A stretch of DNA of 64,000 bases from Proteobacteria bacterium SG_bin4 (GCA_002083395.1 LWDH01000035.1:1-64000); one strand, 5' to 3'. Positions 1 to 11,109 are shown, counted from the first letter of the stretch. Notes: generated by a model from the letters alone, not told the origin. A program made the numbers and translations.

Positions 1-286
1 GGATTTATTAAATTTCAAACTGAGACACTACCCTCTCGCTTATCTTGTTGACATATCTCGGTTGCTGCGTTCCGTGCGGATCGTGCGTCATCTCGCCCAT
101 CGAATTAATCAACGGATCTCTAGATTGCTACTTTTAAATCGATGAAAAAATTTCTGAACTACACAAAGAAAACTGCAATGTTTAGTATCGAATGAGTGTG
201 TGTTGAGTTGAGATTTTATGGCTGTTTGGTGTGATTTGGGTTCGATGGAGTCCCGGTAGCGCCACAGCCTGACCAGTTCCTCAGTC
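1..286. other. Left-edge region without an assignable gene
   Basis: No recognisable gene. A short open stretch runs on the minus strand from about 130 down to 11 and ends in a stop, and the plus strand is also open over nearly the same bases. Neither has a start, ribosome binding site or family resemblance I can support. It could be the tail of a gene or mobile element lying left of the window. Confidence 0.3.
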
Positions 287-315
287 TTGACAAGACATTA
301 TCCCAGAGGCAAAAT
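287..315 (+). promoter_or_regulatory. Sigma-70 promoter of the tRNA-Met gene
   Basis: A perfect -35 box TTGACA at 287-292 is followed after 17 bp by CAAAAT at 310-315, which matches 4 of 6 consensus -10 bases. Initiation would fall about 15 nt before the tRNA. The position and the perfect -35 make this the likely tRNA promoter. Confidence 0.55.
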
Positions 316-337
316 GGCCGGCTTGTGTTTTGCATGT

Positions 338-413
338 GGCGAATTAGCTCAGTGGTTAGAGCAGCGGAATCATAATCCGTTGGTCCGGGGTTCAAATCCC
401 TGATTCGCCACCA
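338..413 (+). tRNA. tRNA-Met(CAU), elongator type
   Basis: A complete 76-nt cloverleaf with encoded CCA: acceptor stem GGCGAAT/ATTCGCC, D-arm GCTC/GAGC, anticodon stem GCGGA/TCCGT around loop ATCATAA (anticodon CAT), T-arm CGGGG/CCCTG with TTCAAAT. The CAU anticodon is shared by initiator Met, elongator Met and Ile2. There is no initiator-type 1:72 mismatch. The second CAU tRNA of this window (5776-5852) carries the acceptor stem of tRNA-Ile(GAU), so this one is assigned to elongator Met by exclusion. Ile2 remains possible. Confidence 0.85.
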
Positions 414-637
414 GTTTTTTTACGCTTATCAAGAAATATAATTCTTCTTAGGGCGTTTATTCCCTTAATTCAGAAAAATTTGCAACACATTATCACTACA
501 GAATTCTCTGTCACAATTGATACGAAAGCTGGCACTTATCCAAGGATTTAGCTGAGTAGTTCTTCTTATCTTTTTCGTACATAAGATACTTTGTTGCATT
601 ATTTTGTCGTTGCCATCCTAGTGGTGAAAATAAGTCT
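414..637. other. Intergenic region between tRNA-Met and rpsU
   Basis: AT-rich spacer. A run of T directly follows the tRNA CCA but without a convincing hairpin. No open reading frame with a start and ribosome binding site is seen before the rpsU promoter at 638. Confidence 0.4.
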
Positions 638-665
638 TTTACAACCAAATTCACAGTGTTATACT
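638..665 (+). promoter_or_regulatory. Sigma-70 promoter of rpsU
   Basis: TTTACA at 638-643 and TATACT at 660-665 are separated by 16 bp; each matches 5 of 6 consensus bases. Transcription would start near 672, leaving a leader of about 85 nt before rpsU. It probably drives rpsU and, by readthrough, yqeY and dnaG. Confidence 0.55.
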
Positions 666-758
666 TACCGACTTTTGTTGTGCTTAGCATCTGACAGCCA
701 CAACGAGTATGTGAAGTTAAATATCAATCAATCTGCAATGTGAGGGTAGTGCCTATTT

Positions 759-971
759 ATGACAACGATTAAAGTTAAGGAAAATGAGCCATTCGAAGTA
801 GCTATGCGTCGTTTTAAACGTTCTATAGAAAAAACAGGGATTTTGACAGAATTGCGAGCACGTGAGTTTTATGAAAAACCGACTGCGGAACGTAAAAGAA
901 AACTGGCAGCGGCTGTGAAAAGAAACTATAAGCGCCTGCGTAGTCAATTGCTACCGCCTAAACTTTATTAA
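759..971 (+). CDS. rpsU: 30S ribosomal protein S21
   Basis: A basic 70-residue protein of the bS21 family, which joins the small subunit near the 3' end of 16S rRNA and aids initiation on mRNA. The length is the usual one (about 70), and the central [11 protein letters not shown] stretch and lysine/arginine-rich C-terminus fit the family. The ATG is preceded by GAGGG at 742-746, a somewhat long spacing. It opens the classical macromolecular synthesis cluster rpsU-dnaG-rpoD, here with yqeY inserted as in many betaproteobacteria. Confidence 0.97.
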   Translation: MTTIKVKENEPFEVAMRRFKRSIEKTGILTELRAREFYEKPTAERKRKLAAAVKRNYKRLRSQLLPPKLY

Positions 972-1091
972 GTTAGATAAGCAAGAACAGAATAAAAACT
1001 GCCAAACAAAGCATACTCATAAGAGGTTGTGCTGTTCTGTTGTTATGCTAACCAATGATTCAGTAGTAACCTGCTTACATTAAAACAAGAT

Positions 1092-1535
1092 ATGAGTTTG
1101 AAGGAAAGAATTGCCGATGATTTGAAAGCGGCGATGCGAACAGGCAATACGAAGCAGCGGGATACGATTCGCTTACTGCAAGCAGCAATTAAGCAACGCG
1201 AAGTTGATGAACGCGTTATCTTGGATGATGCAGCAGTGATTACTGTAATCGAGAAAATGCTTAAGCAACGGAAAGATTCGATTGAACAGTATGAATCAGC
1301 AAAGCGCACGGATTTGGCAGAAATCGAGAAAGCCGAAGTTGCTTTTTTAAGTGCGTATATGCCTCAGCCATTCACTGATTCGGAAATTGATAATCTGGTG
1401 ATTGCGGCAATTGCAGAAACGGGTGCTTCGGGGATGCAGGATATGGGTAAAGTCATGGCTATCCTGAAACCGAAACTCACCGGGCGGGCGGATATGGCGA
1501 AAGTATCAATGCTTATTAAATCCAAATTCGCATAA
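1092..1535 (+). CDS. yqeY: GatB/YqeY domain protein
   Basis: A 147-residue protein of the YqeY family, related to the C-terminal tRNA-binding domain of the amidotransferase subunit GatB. Family hallmarks seen are the N-terminal MSLKERI-DDLKAAMR segment, QRDTIRLLQAAIKQRE and the central MLKQRKDSIEQYE helix, ending with a MAKVSMLIKSKFA-like tail. Its precise role is not settled; a tRNA-related function is inferred from homology. It lies between rpsU and dnaG on the same strand, a position common in betaproteobacteria, and is probably cotranscribed. The ribosome binding site is weak. Confidence 0.93.
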   Translation: MSLKERIADDLKAAMRTGNTKQRDTIRLLQAAIKQREVDERVILDDAAVITVIEKMLKQRKDSIEQYESAKRTDLAEIEKAEVAFLSAYMPQPFTDSEIDNLVIAAIAETGASGMQDMGKVMAILKPKLTGRADMAKVSMLIKSKFA

Positions 1536-1616
1536 TCATTTTTATACTTATTAAGTAAACGCAGTTCTCTTGATTTACTTATACTAGGTGCTGAGAGTTT
1601 TAATGGCTTCTAGTAA

Positions 1617-3419
1617 ATGATTCCACAGTCTTTTATTCATGATTTGCTCAATCGGGTTGATATTGTTGATACGATTGATCGTCATGTTCCTCTGAAAAAA
1701 GCAGGCGCTAATTTTGTCGCATGCTGTCCATTTCATAACGAGAAAACCCCTTCTTTTACCGTCAGTCAAGCCAAGCAGTTTTATCATTGCTTCGGCTGTG
1801 GTGCGCATGGCAATGTAATCAGTTTCCTAATGGAATACAACGGATTGAGTTTTGTGGAGGCGGTGCAGAGCTTGGCAGGTTACGCCGGAATGGAAGTGCC
1901 TGTACTACCGGGAAATATCGCTTCTAAGAATCGTTCTTCAAATGATTTTTCTCAGAATCCTGAGTTTAATCAATATCATGGAAATGACGAGGTATCGGCA
2001 GAAGAGTTGATGCATGCAATGCAAATTGCGACCCACTATTATCGTGAGCAGCTTAAACTGTCCGAAAAGGCAATTGCTTATCTCAAAAAACGCGGTATAT
2101 CGGGAAAAACTGCAGCGCGATTTGCGATTGGTTACGCACCTTCGGCCTGGCAGAATCTGGAAGCCGTTTTTCCTGACTATGCCTCCGAAAATACTAAAAA
2201 GGTACTGGCGCAAGCCGGCTTGATCATTATTAACGATGATGCCAAACAATACGACCGTTTCAGAGATCGGATTATGTTCCCGATTCTTAATCAGAAAGGA
2301 CAAATCACTGGGTTTGGCGGAAGGGTTATCGCGCAGGGAGAACCAAAATATCTGAATTCTCCGGAAACAGCCCTGTTCGCAAAAGGACAGGAACTCTATA
2401 ACTTATTTTCAGCACGTCGCGCCATCCGCGAAGCAAATTGCGTAATTGTTGTGGAGGGATACATGGATGTGATTGCGCTCTCGCAACATGGCATCGACAA
2501 TGTAGTGGCTACCTTAGGAACGGCCACTACCGGTGTTCATGTCCAAAGGTTATTGCGTCAAACAGACAACATTATTTTTTGTTTTGATGGTGATAAGGCG
2601 GGTAGAAAAGCAGCCCGGCGAGCACTGGAGAATAGTTTGGAGTTGCTGACAGATGGTAAATACCTGGGATTTCTATTTTTGCCGGAAGGCGCGGACCCCG
2701 ATAGTTACGTGAATCAATATGGGAAAGAGTCTTTCGAGAAACAAATCGCGCAAGCAGTCCCGTTATCAGAGTTTTTTTTCAAAGAATTATGTTCCGGACT
2801 AAAACTGCAAACCAGCGAAGGTCGTGCGAAACTGGTTAAAGATGCAAAACCACTTCTGCAGCGAGTTTCAGCGCCGGCACTGTCATTAATTCTGAAAAGG
2901 CGTTTGGCGGAATTGAGTGACCTCGCTGACAAGGAATTGGATTCTTTACTGCAGATCAAGCGTGTTTCTGAAGTCAAAAAGATTGGAAATAATGACAAAC
3001 GGCAGACAGTTACATTGTACCGGCGCTTGATCCGGATATTATTGGATGATCCGAGTTTGGCCACTAAACTTGATCGGAAATTGTTGGTCAAATCGAATGC
3101 AAAAAATGAAGAGATTGCCGCATTGGAAGCTTTATTTGATTTTTTCGACGCACATCCGCATTTAATTGAGAATGATTCGGTATTTTCAATAGCCGGCTAT
3201 TTTCAAGATAGTCCCTTCAGGACACTACTGGAAAATATCGAGTGCGAAACCTTGGAGTGGAATCATTCAGCCGGTGTCGAATCCGAATTTTCGGATATTC
3301 TGAAAAAATTGCGACTGATGCAGTATAAGGAACGTATTACCGAATTGCAGAGCAAGTCGCTGCATATGTTGAGTGATGAGGAAAAAAAAGAGCTGCAACA
3401 ATTGGTTAAGAACCAATAG
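1617..3419 (+). CDS. dnaG: DNA primase
   Basis: A 600-residue bacterial primase that makes RNA primers at the replication fork with DnaB. The N-terminal CHC2 zinc-binding domain has C37, H40, C58 and C61 in the CPFHNEKTPSF...YHCFGCG arrangement. The central TOPRIM domain carries EGYMD near residue 280 and FDGDKAG near 321, which bind the catalytic metals. The C-terminal part is the helical DnaB-interacting region. Length is typical (E. coli 581). Start ATG 1617 lies 81 nt after yqeY with no strong Shine-Dalgarno sequence. It is the second essential member of the rpsU-dnaG-rpoD cluster. Confidence 0.97.
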   Translation: MIPQSFIHDLLNRVDIVDTIDRHVPLKKAGANFVACCPFHNEKTPSFTVSQAKQFYHCFGCGAHGNVISFLMEYNGLSFVEAVQSLAGYAGMEVPVLPGNIASKNRSSNDFSQNPEFNQYHGNDEVSAEELMHAMQIATHYYREQLKLSEKAIAYLKKRGISGKTAARFAIGYAPSAWQNLEAVFPDYASENTKKVLAQAGLIIINDDAKQYDRFRDRIMFPILNQKGQITGFGGRVIAQGEPKYLNSPETALFAKGQELYNLFSARRAIREANCVIVVEGYMDVIALSQHGIDNVVATLGTATTGVHVQRLLRQTDNIIFCFDGDKAGRKAARRALENSLELLTDGKYLGFLFLPEGADPDSYVNQYGKESFEKQIAQAVPLSEFFFKELCSGLKLQTSEGRAKLVKDAKPLLQRVSAPALSLILKRRLAELSDLADKELDSLLQIKRVSEVKKIGNNDKRQTVTLYRRLIRILLDDPSLATKLDRKLLVKSNAKNEEIAALEALFDFFDAHPHLIENDSVFSIAGYFQDSPFRTLLENIECETLEWNHSAGVESEFSDILKKLRLMQYKERITELQSKSLHMLSDEEKKELQQLVKNQ

Positions 3420-3449
3420 AAGTTACATAGTGTTAGTAGTGTCGAATTT

Positions 3450-3458
3450 TGATACAAT
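3450..3458 (+). promoter_or_regulatory. Candidate extended -10 promoter of rpoD
   Basis: The sequence TGATACAAT is an extended -10 element (TG, one base, then TACAAT, 5 of 6). It lies about 50 nt before the preferred rpoD start, in the dnaG-rpoD gap. No good -35 box is visible, which is tolerated with an extended -10. An internal rpoD promoter is known in other members of this cluster. Confidence 0.4.
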
Positions 3459-3508
3459 TCCAGATTTTAAGCGTCTTATTTAATAAATTATTGTATTGGG
3501 AATCCAAT

Positions 3509-5764
3509 ATGCCAAAAAAAGCGGTCGAGTCAAAAAATAAAGAAGCTGTTAAGAACTTAGCAACCAAGAAAGAAAAAAAACCTGAGAAAGAAACAATAGA
3601 TAAGGAAGAATCAGAAAAATTAGCGACGAAATCTGAGAAAAAAACAAAAGCAGTCAGTAAGCAATCCTTGGAAAAAGCTGCTAGCGGCGCTGTCGCCGCT
3701 GAAATGACTATTCCCGATGGTGCAGAGCTAGAAGGAGATCGTGTTTCTCAAGCAACGATGTCCGATTCTAATGCGGAATTAAATGATGGTAAGAAAACCA
3801 GAGGAAGAACGCCCAAGAAAAATAAAGTAAGCGCTGCGATCGATCAATTAGACGAAATGGGAGCTGTTTCTGCTATCGAGAGCGGAAATCATCAGCCGCA
3901 GGATATCGAAGCACGCCGTATGCGTCTGAAAATGCTGATAGGCTTGGGTAAAGAACGCGGCTATCTGACTTACGCGGAAATAAATGATCATTTGCCGGAT
4001 GATATGCTCGATGCTGAACAAATTGAAGGCATCATCAGCATGATCAATGATATGGGCATATCGGTGCATGATGAAGCACCGGACGCCGAAACATTGTTGA
4101 TGTCGGATGCGGCAACGACTGTTGCCGATGAAGATGTCGCAGAAGAGGCCGAAGCAGCACTTTCCACTGTTGATTCCGAGTTTGGCCGTACAACTGACCC
4201 GGTTCGCATGTATATGCGTGAAATGGGTTCGGTTGGCCTGCTGACCCGTGAAAGCGAGATCGAAATTGCCAAGCGTATTGAAGGCGGGTTACGTCACATG
4301 ATTCAGGCAATTTCGGCTTGCTCTCCTATTATTGGGAAGATCGTTGATCTGGCAACGGAAGTCGAGAAAGATGTCATCCGCATTGATGAAGTAGTCGATG
4401 GTCTGCTGGACGCAAATGCACAAGAAATTACTAACGAAGAGTTTTCTGAAGAATCGCTCGATCAAGAACTGGCGTCAAGCGATCTTGGTGACGAAGATGA
4501 AGATGAGGAAGGTGATGGTTCCGCAATAGCCAGTGCTGATCTGTTAAAGCTAAAAGCAGATGCACTGGAACGTTTCGCAATTATTCGCGATATCTACCAT
4601 GAAATGCAGGCCTTGCTTGATAAGGAGGGATCTTATCAGCAAGCGTATCTGGATTTGCAGGAAAAAATCTCATCCGAATTGATGGGTATCCGTTTTTCAG
4701 CGAAAATGGTTGAAAAGCTATGCGATACGCAACGTGAGTTGGTTAGCGATGTGCGGAATTATGAGCGCAAAATTATGGATTTGTGCGTATCCAAAGCGAA
4801 GATGCCACGAAACCATTTCATTAAAACTTTCCCTGGAAATGAAACCAATCTTGATTGGATAGTTCAGGAAATCAATGCTGGGAAGCCTTATAGTCAATCA
4901 CTTGAACACTATAAACCGGCGATTCTGGAAGAGCAGCAAAATTTGCTGGCTTTGAAAGACAAAATTGGTATTCCGATCAAGGATCTCAAGGAAATCAACC
5001 GCAAAATGTCGACTGGTGAAGCCAAAGCACGTCGAGCCAAGCGCGAAATGACGGAAGCGAATTTGCGTTTGGTTATTTCCATTGCTAAGAAATATACCAA
5101 TCGTGGTTTGCAATTCTTGGATCTCATTCAAGAAGGCAATATTGGTCTAATGAAAGCGGTTGATAAATTCGAATATCGTCGTGGTTACAAATTTTCAACG
5201 TATGCCACATGGTGGATACGTCAAGCGATTACTCGCTCGATTGCCGATCAAGCGCGGACGATCAGGATACCGGTTCATATGATTGAAACCATCAACAAAA
5301 TGAATCGCATTTCACGTCAGATTTTGCAGGAAACCGGTCAAGAGCCTGAACCCGCAGTATTGGCGCAGAAAATGGAAATGCCGGAAGAGAAGATCCGAAA
5401 AATTCTTAAAATCTCGAAAGAACCCATTTCGATGGAAACACCGATCGGTGACGACGAGGATTCACACTTGGGTGATTTTATCGAAGATGCTGCAACGATG
5501 GCACCGGCTGATGCTGCTGTATACGCAAGCTTGCGTGGGGTCACCAAGGATATTCTGGATTCATTGACCCCTCGTGAAGCCAAGGTGCTGCGCATGCGTT
5601 TTGGTATTGAAATGAATACCGATCATACGTTGGAAGAAGTCGGTAAGCAGTTTGATGTCACGCGTGAGCGTATCCGTCAAATCGAAGCGAAAGCGTTACG
5701 TAAATTGCGTCACCCGGCCCGCTCGGAACGATTACGCAGTTTTCTGGATACCGGTAATAATTAG
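3509..5764 (+). CDS. rpoD: RNA polymerase sigma factor RpoD (sigma-70)
   Basis: Primary sigma factor, 751 residues from ATG 3509. An in-frame TTG at 3449 would add 20 residues but overlaps the promoter and lacks family support. Order: a lysine/glutamate-rich N-terminal extension of about 130 residues, region 1.1 (about 133-200, [14 protein letters not shown]), region 1.2 (about 229-260), an acidic non-conserved insert, region 2 (about 516-590 with [15 protein letters not shown]), region 3, and region 4 (about 684-740 with [18 protein letters not shown]). The extension makes it longer than the E. coli protein (613), as is common in betaproteobacteria. A tRNA gene follows after only 11 nt. Confidence 0.97.
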   Translation: MPKKAVESKNKEAVKNLATKKEKKPEKETIDKEESEKLATKSEKKTKAVSKQSLEKAASGAVAAEMTIPDGAELEGDRVSQATMSDSNAELNDGKKTRGRTPKKNKVSAAIDQLDEMGAVSAIESGNHQPQDIEARRMRLKMLIGLGKERGYLTYAEINDHLPDDMLDAEQIEGIISMINDMGISVHDEAPDAETLLMSDAATTVADEDVAEEAEAALSTVDSEFGRTTDPVRMYMREMGSVGLLTRESEIEIAKRIEGGLRHMIQAISACSPIIGKIVDLATEVEKDVIRIDEVVDGLLDANAQEITNEEFSEESLDQELASSDLGDEDEDEEGDGSAIASADLLKLKADALERFAIIRDIYHEMQALLDKEGSYQQAYLDLQEKISSELMGIRFSAKMVEKLCDTQRELVSDVRNYERKIMDLCVSKAKMPRNHFIKTFPGNETNLDWIVQEINAGKPYSQSLEHYKPAILEEQQNLLALKDKIGIPIKDLKEINRKMSTGEAKARRAKREMTEANLRLVISIAKKYTNRGLQFLDLIQEGNIGLMKAVDKFEYRRGYKFSTYATWWIRQAITRSIADQARTIRIPVHMIETINKMNRISRQILQETGQEPEPAVLAQKMEMPEEKIRKILKISKEPISMETPIGDDEDSHLGDFIEDAATMAPADAAVYASLRGVTKDILDSLTPREAKVLRMRFGIEMNTDHTLEEVGKQFDVTRERIRQIEAKALRKLRHPARSERLRSFLDTGNN

Positions 5765-5775
5765 TGATGTAGGAA

Positions 5776-5852
<77 letters not shown>

Positions 5853-5854
5853 AG

Positions 5855-5887
5855 AAAGCACTTGTGTTCTTAACAAAGTGCTTTTTT
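5855..5887 (+). terminator. Rho-independent terminator after rpoD and tRNA-Ile2
   Basis: Nine-base arms AAAGCACTT (5855-5863) and AAGTGCTTT (5876-5884) form a perfect stem that runs into a T tract. It closes the rpsU-rpoD-tRNA transcription unit. Confidence 0.75.
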
Positions 5888-5977
5888 ATTTTCAGGGTAA
5901 TGCTGTTAGATTAAAACAGGCGACAAAGGTATCCAACAGATTTCTCAATCTTGAACCCAGGTAATTAGTTTTCCCGG

Positions 5978-6595
5978 ATGAAGCGCACTAAAACCAGCAA
6001 AGCCTGGATGAAAGAGCATGTCAGTGATTTTTTTGTCAAGCAAGCAAAGAAAGAGGGTTATCGCTCGCGTGCGGCATACAAATTATTGGAGATTATCGAG
6101 CGAGATCATATTCTGAAATCCGGAATGATTGTGGTTGATTTAGGCGCTGCACCAGGTAGCTGGTCCCAGGTTGCCAGTCAGAGGGTTGGCTCTAAAGGCA
6201 AAGTGATAGCGTTGGATATTCTTGAAATGTCGCCACTACCGGGTGTGGAGTTTATTCAAGGCGATTTTACGGAAGAGATTCCGTTAAGTGAGTTGAGGAA
6301 ACAGCTTGACGGACATCAACCTGATCTGATCATTTCAGACATGGCGCCTAATATGAGTGGCATCGCCGTTAGCGATCAGGCGAGGAGTATGTATCTGGCA
6401 GAATTGGCTTTGGCCTTTGCTCTGGAGCAACTGAACTATAGCGGAAATTTCTTAGTCAAAGTTTTCCAAGGTAGGGATTTTGATCAATTTCTTCGTGAAA
6501 TGCGAATGGGATTTAAAAGTGTGATGATACGCAAACCGAAAGCCTCTCGTGATCGAAGTAATGAATTGTATTTGCTTGGTGCAGGTAAGCGGTAG
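5978..6595 (+). CDS. rlmE: 23S rRNA 2'-O-ribose U2552 methyltransferase
   Basis: A 205-residue RlmE (FtsJ/RrmJ) enzyme that methylates the ribose of U2552 in the peptidyl-transferase A-loop late in 50S assembly, using S-adenosylmethionine. The N-terminus has [10 protein letters not shown] with the catalytic Lys, followed by the SAM-binding [13 protein letters not shown] motif, SDMAPN with the catalytic Asp, and VKVFQGRDF and SNELYLLG with the remaining Lys and Glu of the KDKE tetrad. Length matches the family (209 in E. coli). As in many proteobacteria it sits directly upstream of ftsH. Confidence 0.96.
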   Translation: MKRTKTSKAWMKEHVSDFFVKQAKKEGYRSRAAYKLLEIIERDHILKSGMIVVDLGAAPGSWSQVASQRVGSKGKVIALDILEMSPLPGVEFIQGDFTEEIPLSELRKQLDGHQPDLIISDMAPNMSGIAVSDQARSMYLAELALAFALEQLNYSGNFLVKVFQGRDFDQFLREMRMGFKSVMIRKPKASRDRSNELYLLGAGKR

Positions 6596-6701
6596 TAATT
6601 AATTGTCAGCATAAAATGAGTGGATCTCCCCAGAGATAACAGCAACATTAAGTAGTAGTATCATTACGTGGAAATGGATTTGTCGGACTTAATAAGTTTT
6701 C

Positions 6702-6710
6702 TGTTATATT
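6702..6710 (+). promoter_or_regulatory. Candidate extended -10 promoter of ftsH
   Basis: TGTTATATT gives an extended -10 (TG, one base, TATATT). A TTGTCG at 6680-6685 could act as a distant -35, but the 19-bp spacer is long. It lies 60 nt before the ftsH start, so ftsH may be transcribed independently of rlmE. Confidence 0.35.
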
Positions 6711-6770
6711 ATTTTGAATAGAGTTAGAATGACCAATCAATGATTTTTAGGTGCAAACCAAGGAGCTATC

Positions 6771-8693
6771 TTGAATAATCTAATTAAAAATATGGCCATA
6801 TGGCTGGTAATTGCACTGGTGTTGATGACTGTATTTAATCAATTCAGCGTTCGTCAGCCGGCGCAAGTGCCAATGGAATATTCTCAGTTCATTTCTGAAT
6901 TGAACCAAGGAAGAATTGCAAAAGTTGTTATTGAAGGCCGCACTTTAAGAGGCACAAAGTCGGACGGCAGGCGTTTCACGACTTACGCGCCTTCCGATCC
7001 CTGGATGGTAAGCGATTTACTGAAAGCGGGTGTAATTGTTGAAGCCAAGCCCGAAGAAGAGCCTTCCATGTTGATGAGCATTTTCATCTCATGGTTCCCG
7101 ATGCTGTTATTGATTGCTGTATGGATCTTTTTCATGCGTCAAATGCAAGGTGGCGGTCGGAATGGCGGTGCATTCTCATTTGGGAAAAGCAAGGCCCGTA
7201 TGCTTGACAAATCGGCGAATACCATCACTTTCAATGACGTTGCCGGATGTGAGGAAGCCAAGGAAGAAGTCGCTGAACTGGTGGAATTTTTGCGTGATCC
7301 CACTAAGTTCCAAAAACTCGGTGGACGTATTCCCCGCGGCGTATTGATGGTGGGTAGTCCTGGTACCGGTAAAACCCTGCTTGCAAGAGCGATTGCCGGT
7401 GAAGCAGGTGTGCCATTCTTCAGTATCTCAGGATCCGATTTTGTTGAAATGTTTGTTGGTGTTGGTGCATCCCGCGTGCGTGATATGTTTGAGCAAGCGA
7501 AAAAGCATGCGCCCTGCATCATTTTTATCGATGAAATTGATGCGGTCGGTCGTCAACGAGGCGCCGGTTTAGGTGGCGGCAATGATGAGCGCGAGCAAAC
7601 ACTTAACCAATTACTGGTTGAAATGGATGGTTTCGAAGGCGCGATGGGTGTTATTGTGATTGCAGCAACCAATCGTCCGGACGTATTGGATCCGGCGTTG
7701 TTGCGCCCCGGCCGTTTTGACCGGCAAGTGACAGTTCCGCTCCCTGATATCCGGGGTCGTGAGCAAATTTTACAAGTTCATATGCGCAAAGTACCGCTTG
7801 CTCCGGATGTGAAAGCGGAAGTCTTGGCACGCGGCACGCCTGGCATGTCTGGCGCGGATCTGGCTAATCTGGTTAATGAAGCAGCGCTGTTTGCTGCGAG
7901 GAGTAACAAGCGTCTGGTTGATATGGAGGATTTTGAACGTGCGAAAGATAAAATTTTCTTGGGGGCCGAGCGCCGCTCTGCGGTAATGCCTGAGCATGAA
8001 CGTAGAAATACTGCTTATCATGAGTCCGGGCATGCAGTGGTCGGTTATCTGCTGCCTAAAAACGATCCGGTGCATAAAGTTACCATTATTCCTCGTGGCC
8101 GCGCTCTGGGGATCACGTTTACCCTTCCCAAGGAAGATCGCTTCGGGATGGAGCGTGAACAAATTTTACAAATGATCTCGATGATGCTTGCCGGTCGCAT
8201 TGCCGAAGAGGTATTCATGAATCAGATGACCACTGGCGCATCGAATGATTTTGAACGCGCAACTGATATGGCCCGGCAAATGGTTACTCGTTGGGGTATG
8301 TCGGATGCTCTGGGTCCAATGGTTTATGGTGAGAATGAAGGCGAAGTTTTCTTGGGTCGTTCAGTGACCACGCATAAGAATGTCAGCGAATCAACGATGC
8401 AGAAAGTTGATGCGGAAGTTCGTCGTATCATTGATGAACAATATGCACTGGCACGAAAACTGATCGAGGAAAATAGAGACAAAATTGAAGTGATGGCCAA
8501 GGCTCTGTTGGAATGGGAAACCATCGACAGCGATCAAATAAAGGACATTATGGATGGTCGCACTCCGCGTCCGCCGAAACCGCCGCAATCCATGTCTACA
8601 ACAACGGACGGTGAGGCTTCATCAGCGGAAAGCGAAGGGCAACAAAGCAACGAACCGGCAACACCGCATGAAGTTGTTAAAGAAGCTGATTAA
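6771..8693 (+). CDS. ftsH: ATP-dependent zinc metalloprotease FtsH
   Basis: A 640-residue membrane-anchored AAA+ protease that degrades unassembled membrane proteins and short-lived regulators. Two N-terminal membrane segments (about 8-25 and 100-122) flank a periplasmic domain. The AAA module has Walker A GSPGTGKT (about 193-200), Walker [10 protein letters not shown] (about 249) and the second region of homology. The zinc site HESGH is at about 417-421. The start codon is TTG at 6771, supported by AGGAG at 6761-6765. The last 50 residues are proline- and serine-rich. A strong terminator follows. Confidence 0.97.
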   Translation: MNNLIKNMAIWLVIALVLMTVFNQFSVRQPAQVPMEYSQFISELNQGRIAKVVIEGRTLRGTKSDGRRFTTYAPSDPWMVSDLLKAGVIVEAKPEEEPSMLMSIFISWFPMLLLIAVWIFFMRQMQGGGRNGGAFSFGKSKARMLDKSANTITFNDVAGCEEAKEEVAELVEFLRDPTKFQKLGGRIPRGVLMVGSPGTGKTLLARAIAGEAGVPFFSISGSDFVEMFVGVGASRVRDMFEQAKKHAPCIIFIDEIDAVGRQRGAGLGGGNDEREQTLNQLLVEMDGFEGAMGVIVIAATNRPDVLDPALLRPGRFDRQVTVPLPDIRGREQILQVHMRKVPLAPDVKAEVLARGTPGMSGADLANLVNEAALFAARSNKRLVDMEDFERAKDKIFLGAERRSAVMPEHERRNTAYHESGHAVVGYLLPKNDPVHKVTIIPRGRALGITFTLPKEDRFGMEREQILQMISMMLAGRIAEEVFMNQMTTGASNDFERATDMARQMVTRWGMSDALGPMVYGENEGEVFLGRSVTTHKNVSESTMQKVDAEVRRIIDEQYALARKLIEENRDKIEVMAKALLEWETIDSDQIKDIMDGRTPRPPKPPQSMSTTTDGEASSAESEGQQSNEPATPHEVVKEAD

Positions 8694-8713
8694 CCGTTGA
8701 TAGCTTGTTCGAC

Positions 8714-8750
8714 ACGGGATACGATTGTAACAACGTATCCCGTTTTTATT
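8714..8750 (+). terminator. Rho-independent terminator after ftsH
   Basis: A perfect 10-bp stem ACGGGATACG (8714-8723) and CGTATCCCGT (8734-8743) with a 10-nt loop and a T tract. It sits between ftsH and folP, so folP-glmM depends on readthrough or its own promoter. Confidence 0.85.
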
Positions 8751-8775
8751 TTTAATTGTTCTGTAACCTGCTGCT

Positions 8776-9615
8776 GTGATGTCTTTGCTCGATCAGCTTA
8801 GTTCAATAGACCGACCATTGATAATGGGGGTTGTCAACATAACGCCCGATTCCTTTTCGGATGGCGGACTTTTTTTTTCTACACAACAAGCCATAGCTCA
8901 TGCCAATCGGCTAATATCAGAAGGTGTAGATATTCTTGATATCGGTGGCGAATCCACTCGCCCAGGGAGCCAGCAGGTCACTATTGATGAAGAATTAAAA
9001 CGCATAGTACCTGTGGTAGAAGCGCTTGTTGATTCAGGTGTGCCAATTTCGGTTGATACTTCTAAATCCGAAGTGATGAAACATGCGATCGCAGCAGGTG
9101 CTCAGATGATAAATGATGTGCATGCACTTCGTAACCCGCATGCGCTGGACGCTGTAGCTTCACATGCGCATGTGAAGATTTGTCTGATGCATATGCAAGG
9201 TACGCCGCAAAATATGCAGGTCAATCCGCAATATCAGGATATTGTGACTGAAGTAAAAACTTTTTTGCAGCAACGTATCCAACTTGCGGAGACGTGGGGC
9301 ATTTCGAAAGATCGTTTGGTGATCGATCCTGGGTTCGGTTTTGGTAAGACGCTCCAGCATAATCTGACATTATTGAATCAACTGGATAAATTTTCAGAGC
9401 TGGAAGTTCCTATATTAGCAGGTTTATCGCGTAAATCCATGCTGGGTGCGATTACCGGTAATGAAGTGCATCAGCGGCTGCACGAAAGTGTTGCTGCAGC
9501 CTTGCTTGCAGTCATTAAAGGTGCCAGAATTGTGCGTGTGCATGATGTTAAAGCAAGTAAAGATGCACTCGCAATCTATCGTGCGATGATTCAGCAAAAT
9601 GGCACAAACTACTAG
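8776..9615 (+). CDS. folP: Dihydropteroate synthase
   Basis: Condenses p-aminobenzoate with 6-hydroxymethyl-dihydropterin pyrophosphate in folate synthesis; target of sulfonamides. The 279-residue TIM-barrel protein has the diagnostic [15 protein letters not shown] near the N-terminus, [11 protein letters not shown], the DPGFGFGKT loop and LAGLSRKSM. The start is either GTG 8776 or the adjacent ATG 8779, a one-residue difference. It sits in the ftsH-folP-glmM order typical of proteobacteria. folE2 of the same pathway lies at 59545. Confidence 0.96.
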   Translation: MMSLLDQLSSIDRPLIMGVVNITPDSFSDGGLFFSTQQAIAHANRLISEGVDILDIGGESTRPGSQQVTIDEELKRIVPVVEALVDSGVPISVDTSKSEVMKHAIAAGAQMINDVHALRNPHALDAVASHAHVKICLMHMQGTPQNMQVNPQYQDIVTEVKTFLQQRIQLAETWGISKDRLVIDPGFGFGKTLQHNLTLLNQLDKFSELEVPILAGLSRKSMLGAITGNEVHQRLHESVAAALLAVIKGARIVRVHDVKASKDALAIYRAMIQQNGTNY

Positions 9616-9659
9616 TAACTGCAGCTATTTTTTTCCAATTAGCAAAAATACTCATCAAA

Positions 9660-11021
9660 TTGACTAAGAAATATTTTGGAACTGACGGTATACGAGGTCG
9701 AGTAGGTAAGTTTCCCATTACCCCTGATTTTATTCTTCACCTAGGCTATTCAGCCGGGAAAGTTTTAGCAGCGGCGGATTGGCATTTAATGGAGGGGAAG
9801 CGCCCGACAGTTCTGATCGGAAAAGATACGAGAGTGTCCGGTTATATGCTTGAATCCGCACTGGAAGCCGGATTATGTGCTGCGGGAGTGGATGTTATTT
9901 TATCGGGTCCAATGCCGACTCCGGCCATTGCTTACTTGATTCGTGCGCTAAGGTTGCAGGCAGGCATCGTCATTTCCGCTTCACATAATCTGTTTGAAGA
10001 TAATGGCGTGAAGTTTTTCTCGGCATCCGGCAGCAAGCTTCCGGATGAAATGGAACACAAAATCGAGGCTGAATTAAACTCGCCGATTGAGACCAAGTCT
10101 TCGATTCAACTGGGAAAAGTACAAAGAATCGATGATGCGGCCGGACGCTATATTGAATTTTGCAAGAGCACTTTTCCCTATCATTTGGATCTGCGCGGAC
10201 TGCGTATCGTTGTCGATTGCGCGCATGGAGCTGCATATCATATTGCCGGGCACGTCATGCACGAGCTGGGTGCCGATGTCGTTGCAATCGGTGTGCAACC
10301 CAATGGCCTGAATATTAACCTTGAATGTGGCGCTACACATTGTGCAACGCTGCAGAAAGCCGTCATACAGCATCGTGCGGATCTCGGTATTGCCCTGGAT
10401 GGTGATGGCGACCGTGTCATGATGGTGGATAAATTGGGCAGACTCTACGATGGCGATCAATTACTCTACATCATCGCCAAGCATCGGATGCAGAAGAATG
10501 TGCTCAGCGGAGGGGTGGTGGGTACATTAATGACCAACTTGGCAATTGAGAATCAATTTAAGAAATTGCACATACCGTTTCTTAGAGCAAACGTGGGTGA
10601 TCGATATGTTCATGAATTGCTGCAAGAAAAAAGATGGCAACTGGGCGGGGAAAGTTCGGGTCATATTCTTTGCAAGGATAAACATACGACAGGGGATGGC
10701 ATTATCTCGGCATTGCAAGTGCTTTATGCGCTTCGCGATACCCACAAGACTCTGGCCGAATTTATGCGTGGAGTCACTTTATTTCCACAGCGCCTTATCA
10801 ATGTAAAAGTTCACAAATCGTTCAACCTCAATGCCAATAAAGTGGTGAATGCTGTAAAAAAAGAAGCGGAAGCCGACTTGGGTGATGAAGGACGTTTATT
10901 AATCCGTGCTTCGGGGACAGAACCGCTCATTCGCGTGATGGTTGAAGGAAAATCCAAGCAGAAAGTCAATTATTGGTCTGAACGCATTGCGGGAGTTATC
11001 GAAACGGCCTGCATCCCTTGA
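9660..11021 (+). CDS. glmM: Phosphoglucosamine mutase
   Basis: Converts glucosamine-6-phosphate to glucosamine-1-phosphate for UDP-GlcNAc, and so for peptidoglycan and lipid A. The 453-residue alpha-D-phosphohexomutase has YFGTDGIRG at the N-terminus, the active-site phosphoserine S108 in SASHN, the metal loop DGDGDR, and the C-terminal phosphate-binding [12 protein letters not shown]. The start is TTG 9660, since [10 protein letters not shown] is the conserved beginning and no ATG is available. Usual length 445-450. Confidence 0.96.
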   Translation: MTKKYFGTDGIRGRVGKFPITPDFILHLGYSAGKVLAAADWHLMEGKRPTVLIGKDTRVSGYMLESALEAGLCAAGVDVILSGPMPTPAIAYLIRALRLQAGIVISASHNLFEDNGVKFFSASGSKLPDEMEHKIEAELNSPIETKSSIQLGKVQRIDDAAGRYIEFCKSTFPYHLDLRGLRIVVDCAHGAAYHIAGHVMHELGADVVAIGVQPNGLNINLECGATHCATLQKAVIQHRADLGIALDGDGDRVMMVDKLGRLYDGDQLLYIIAKHRMQKNVLSGGVVGTLMTNLAIENQFKKLHIPFLRANVGDRYVHELLQEKRWQLGGESSGHILCKDKHTTGDGIISALQVLYALRDTHKTLAEFMRGVTLFPQRLINVKVHKSFNLNANKVVNAVKKEAEADLGDEGRLLIRASGTEPLIRVMVEGKSKQKVNYWSERIAGVIETACIP

Positions 11022-11109
11022 ATGGTGTATGTTTACCTGGTTCAGGTTTATGTGAGCAATTGTTTCTTGCAAGATTCTTGATCGTTCAAAATTATAACAA
11101 AGCTATTGA

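Noticed and set aside
11..130. Minus-strand open frame ending near the window start
   Set aside because: No supported start and the opposite strand is equally open; cannot be assigned to a gene or transposase.
3449..3508. TTG start extending RpoD by 20 residues
   Set aside because: The extension covers a promoter-like extended -10 and has no conserved sequence; ATG 3509 gives the normal betaproteobacterial start.
11035..11050. Terminator after glmM (ACCTG-GTT-CAGGT)
   Set aside because: Only a 5-bp stem with three T residues; too weak to support.
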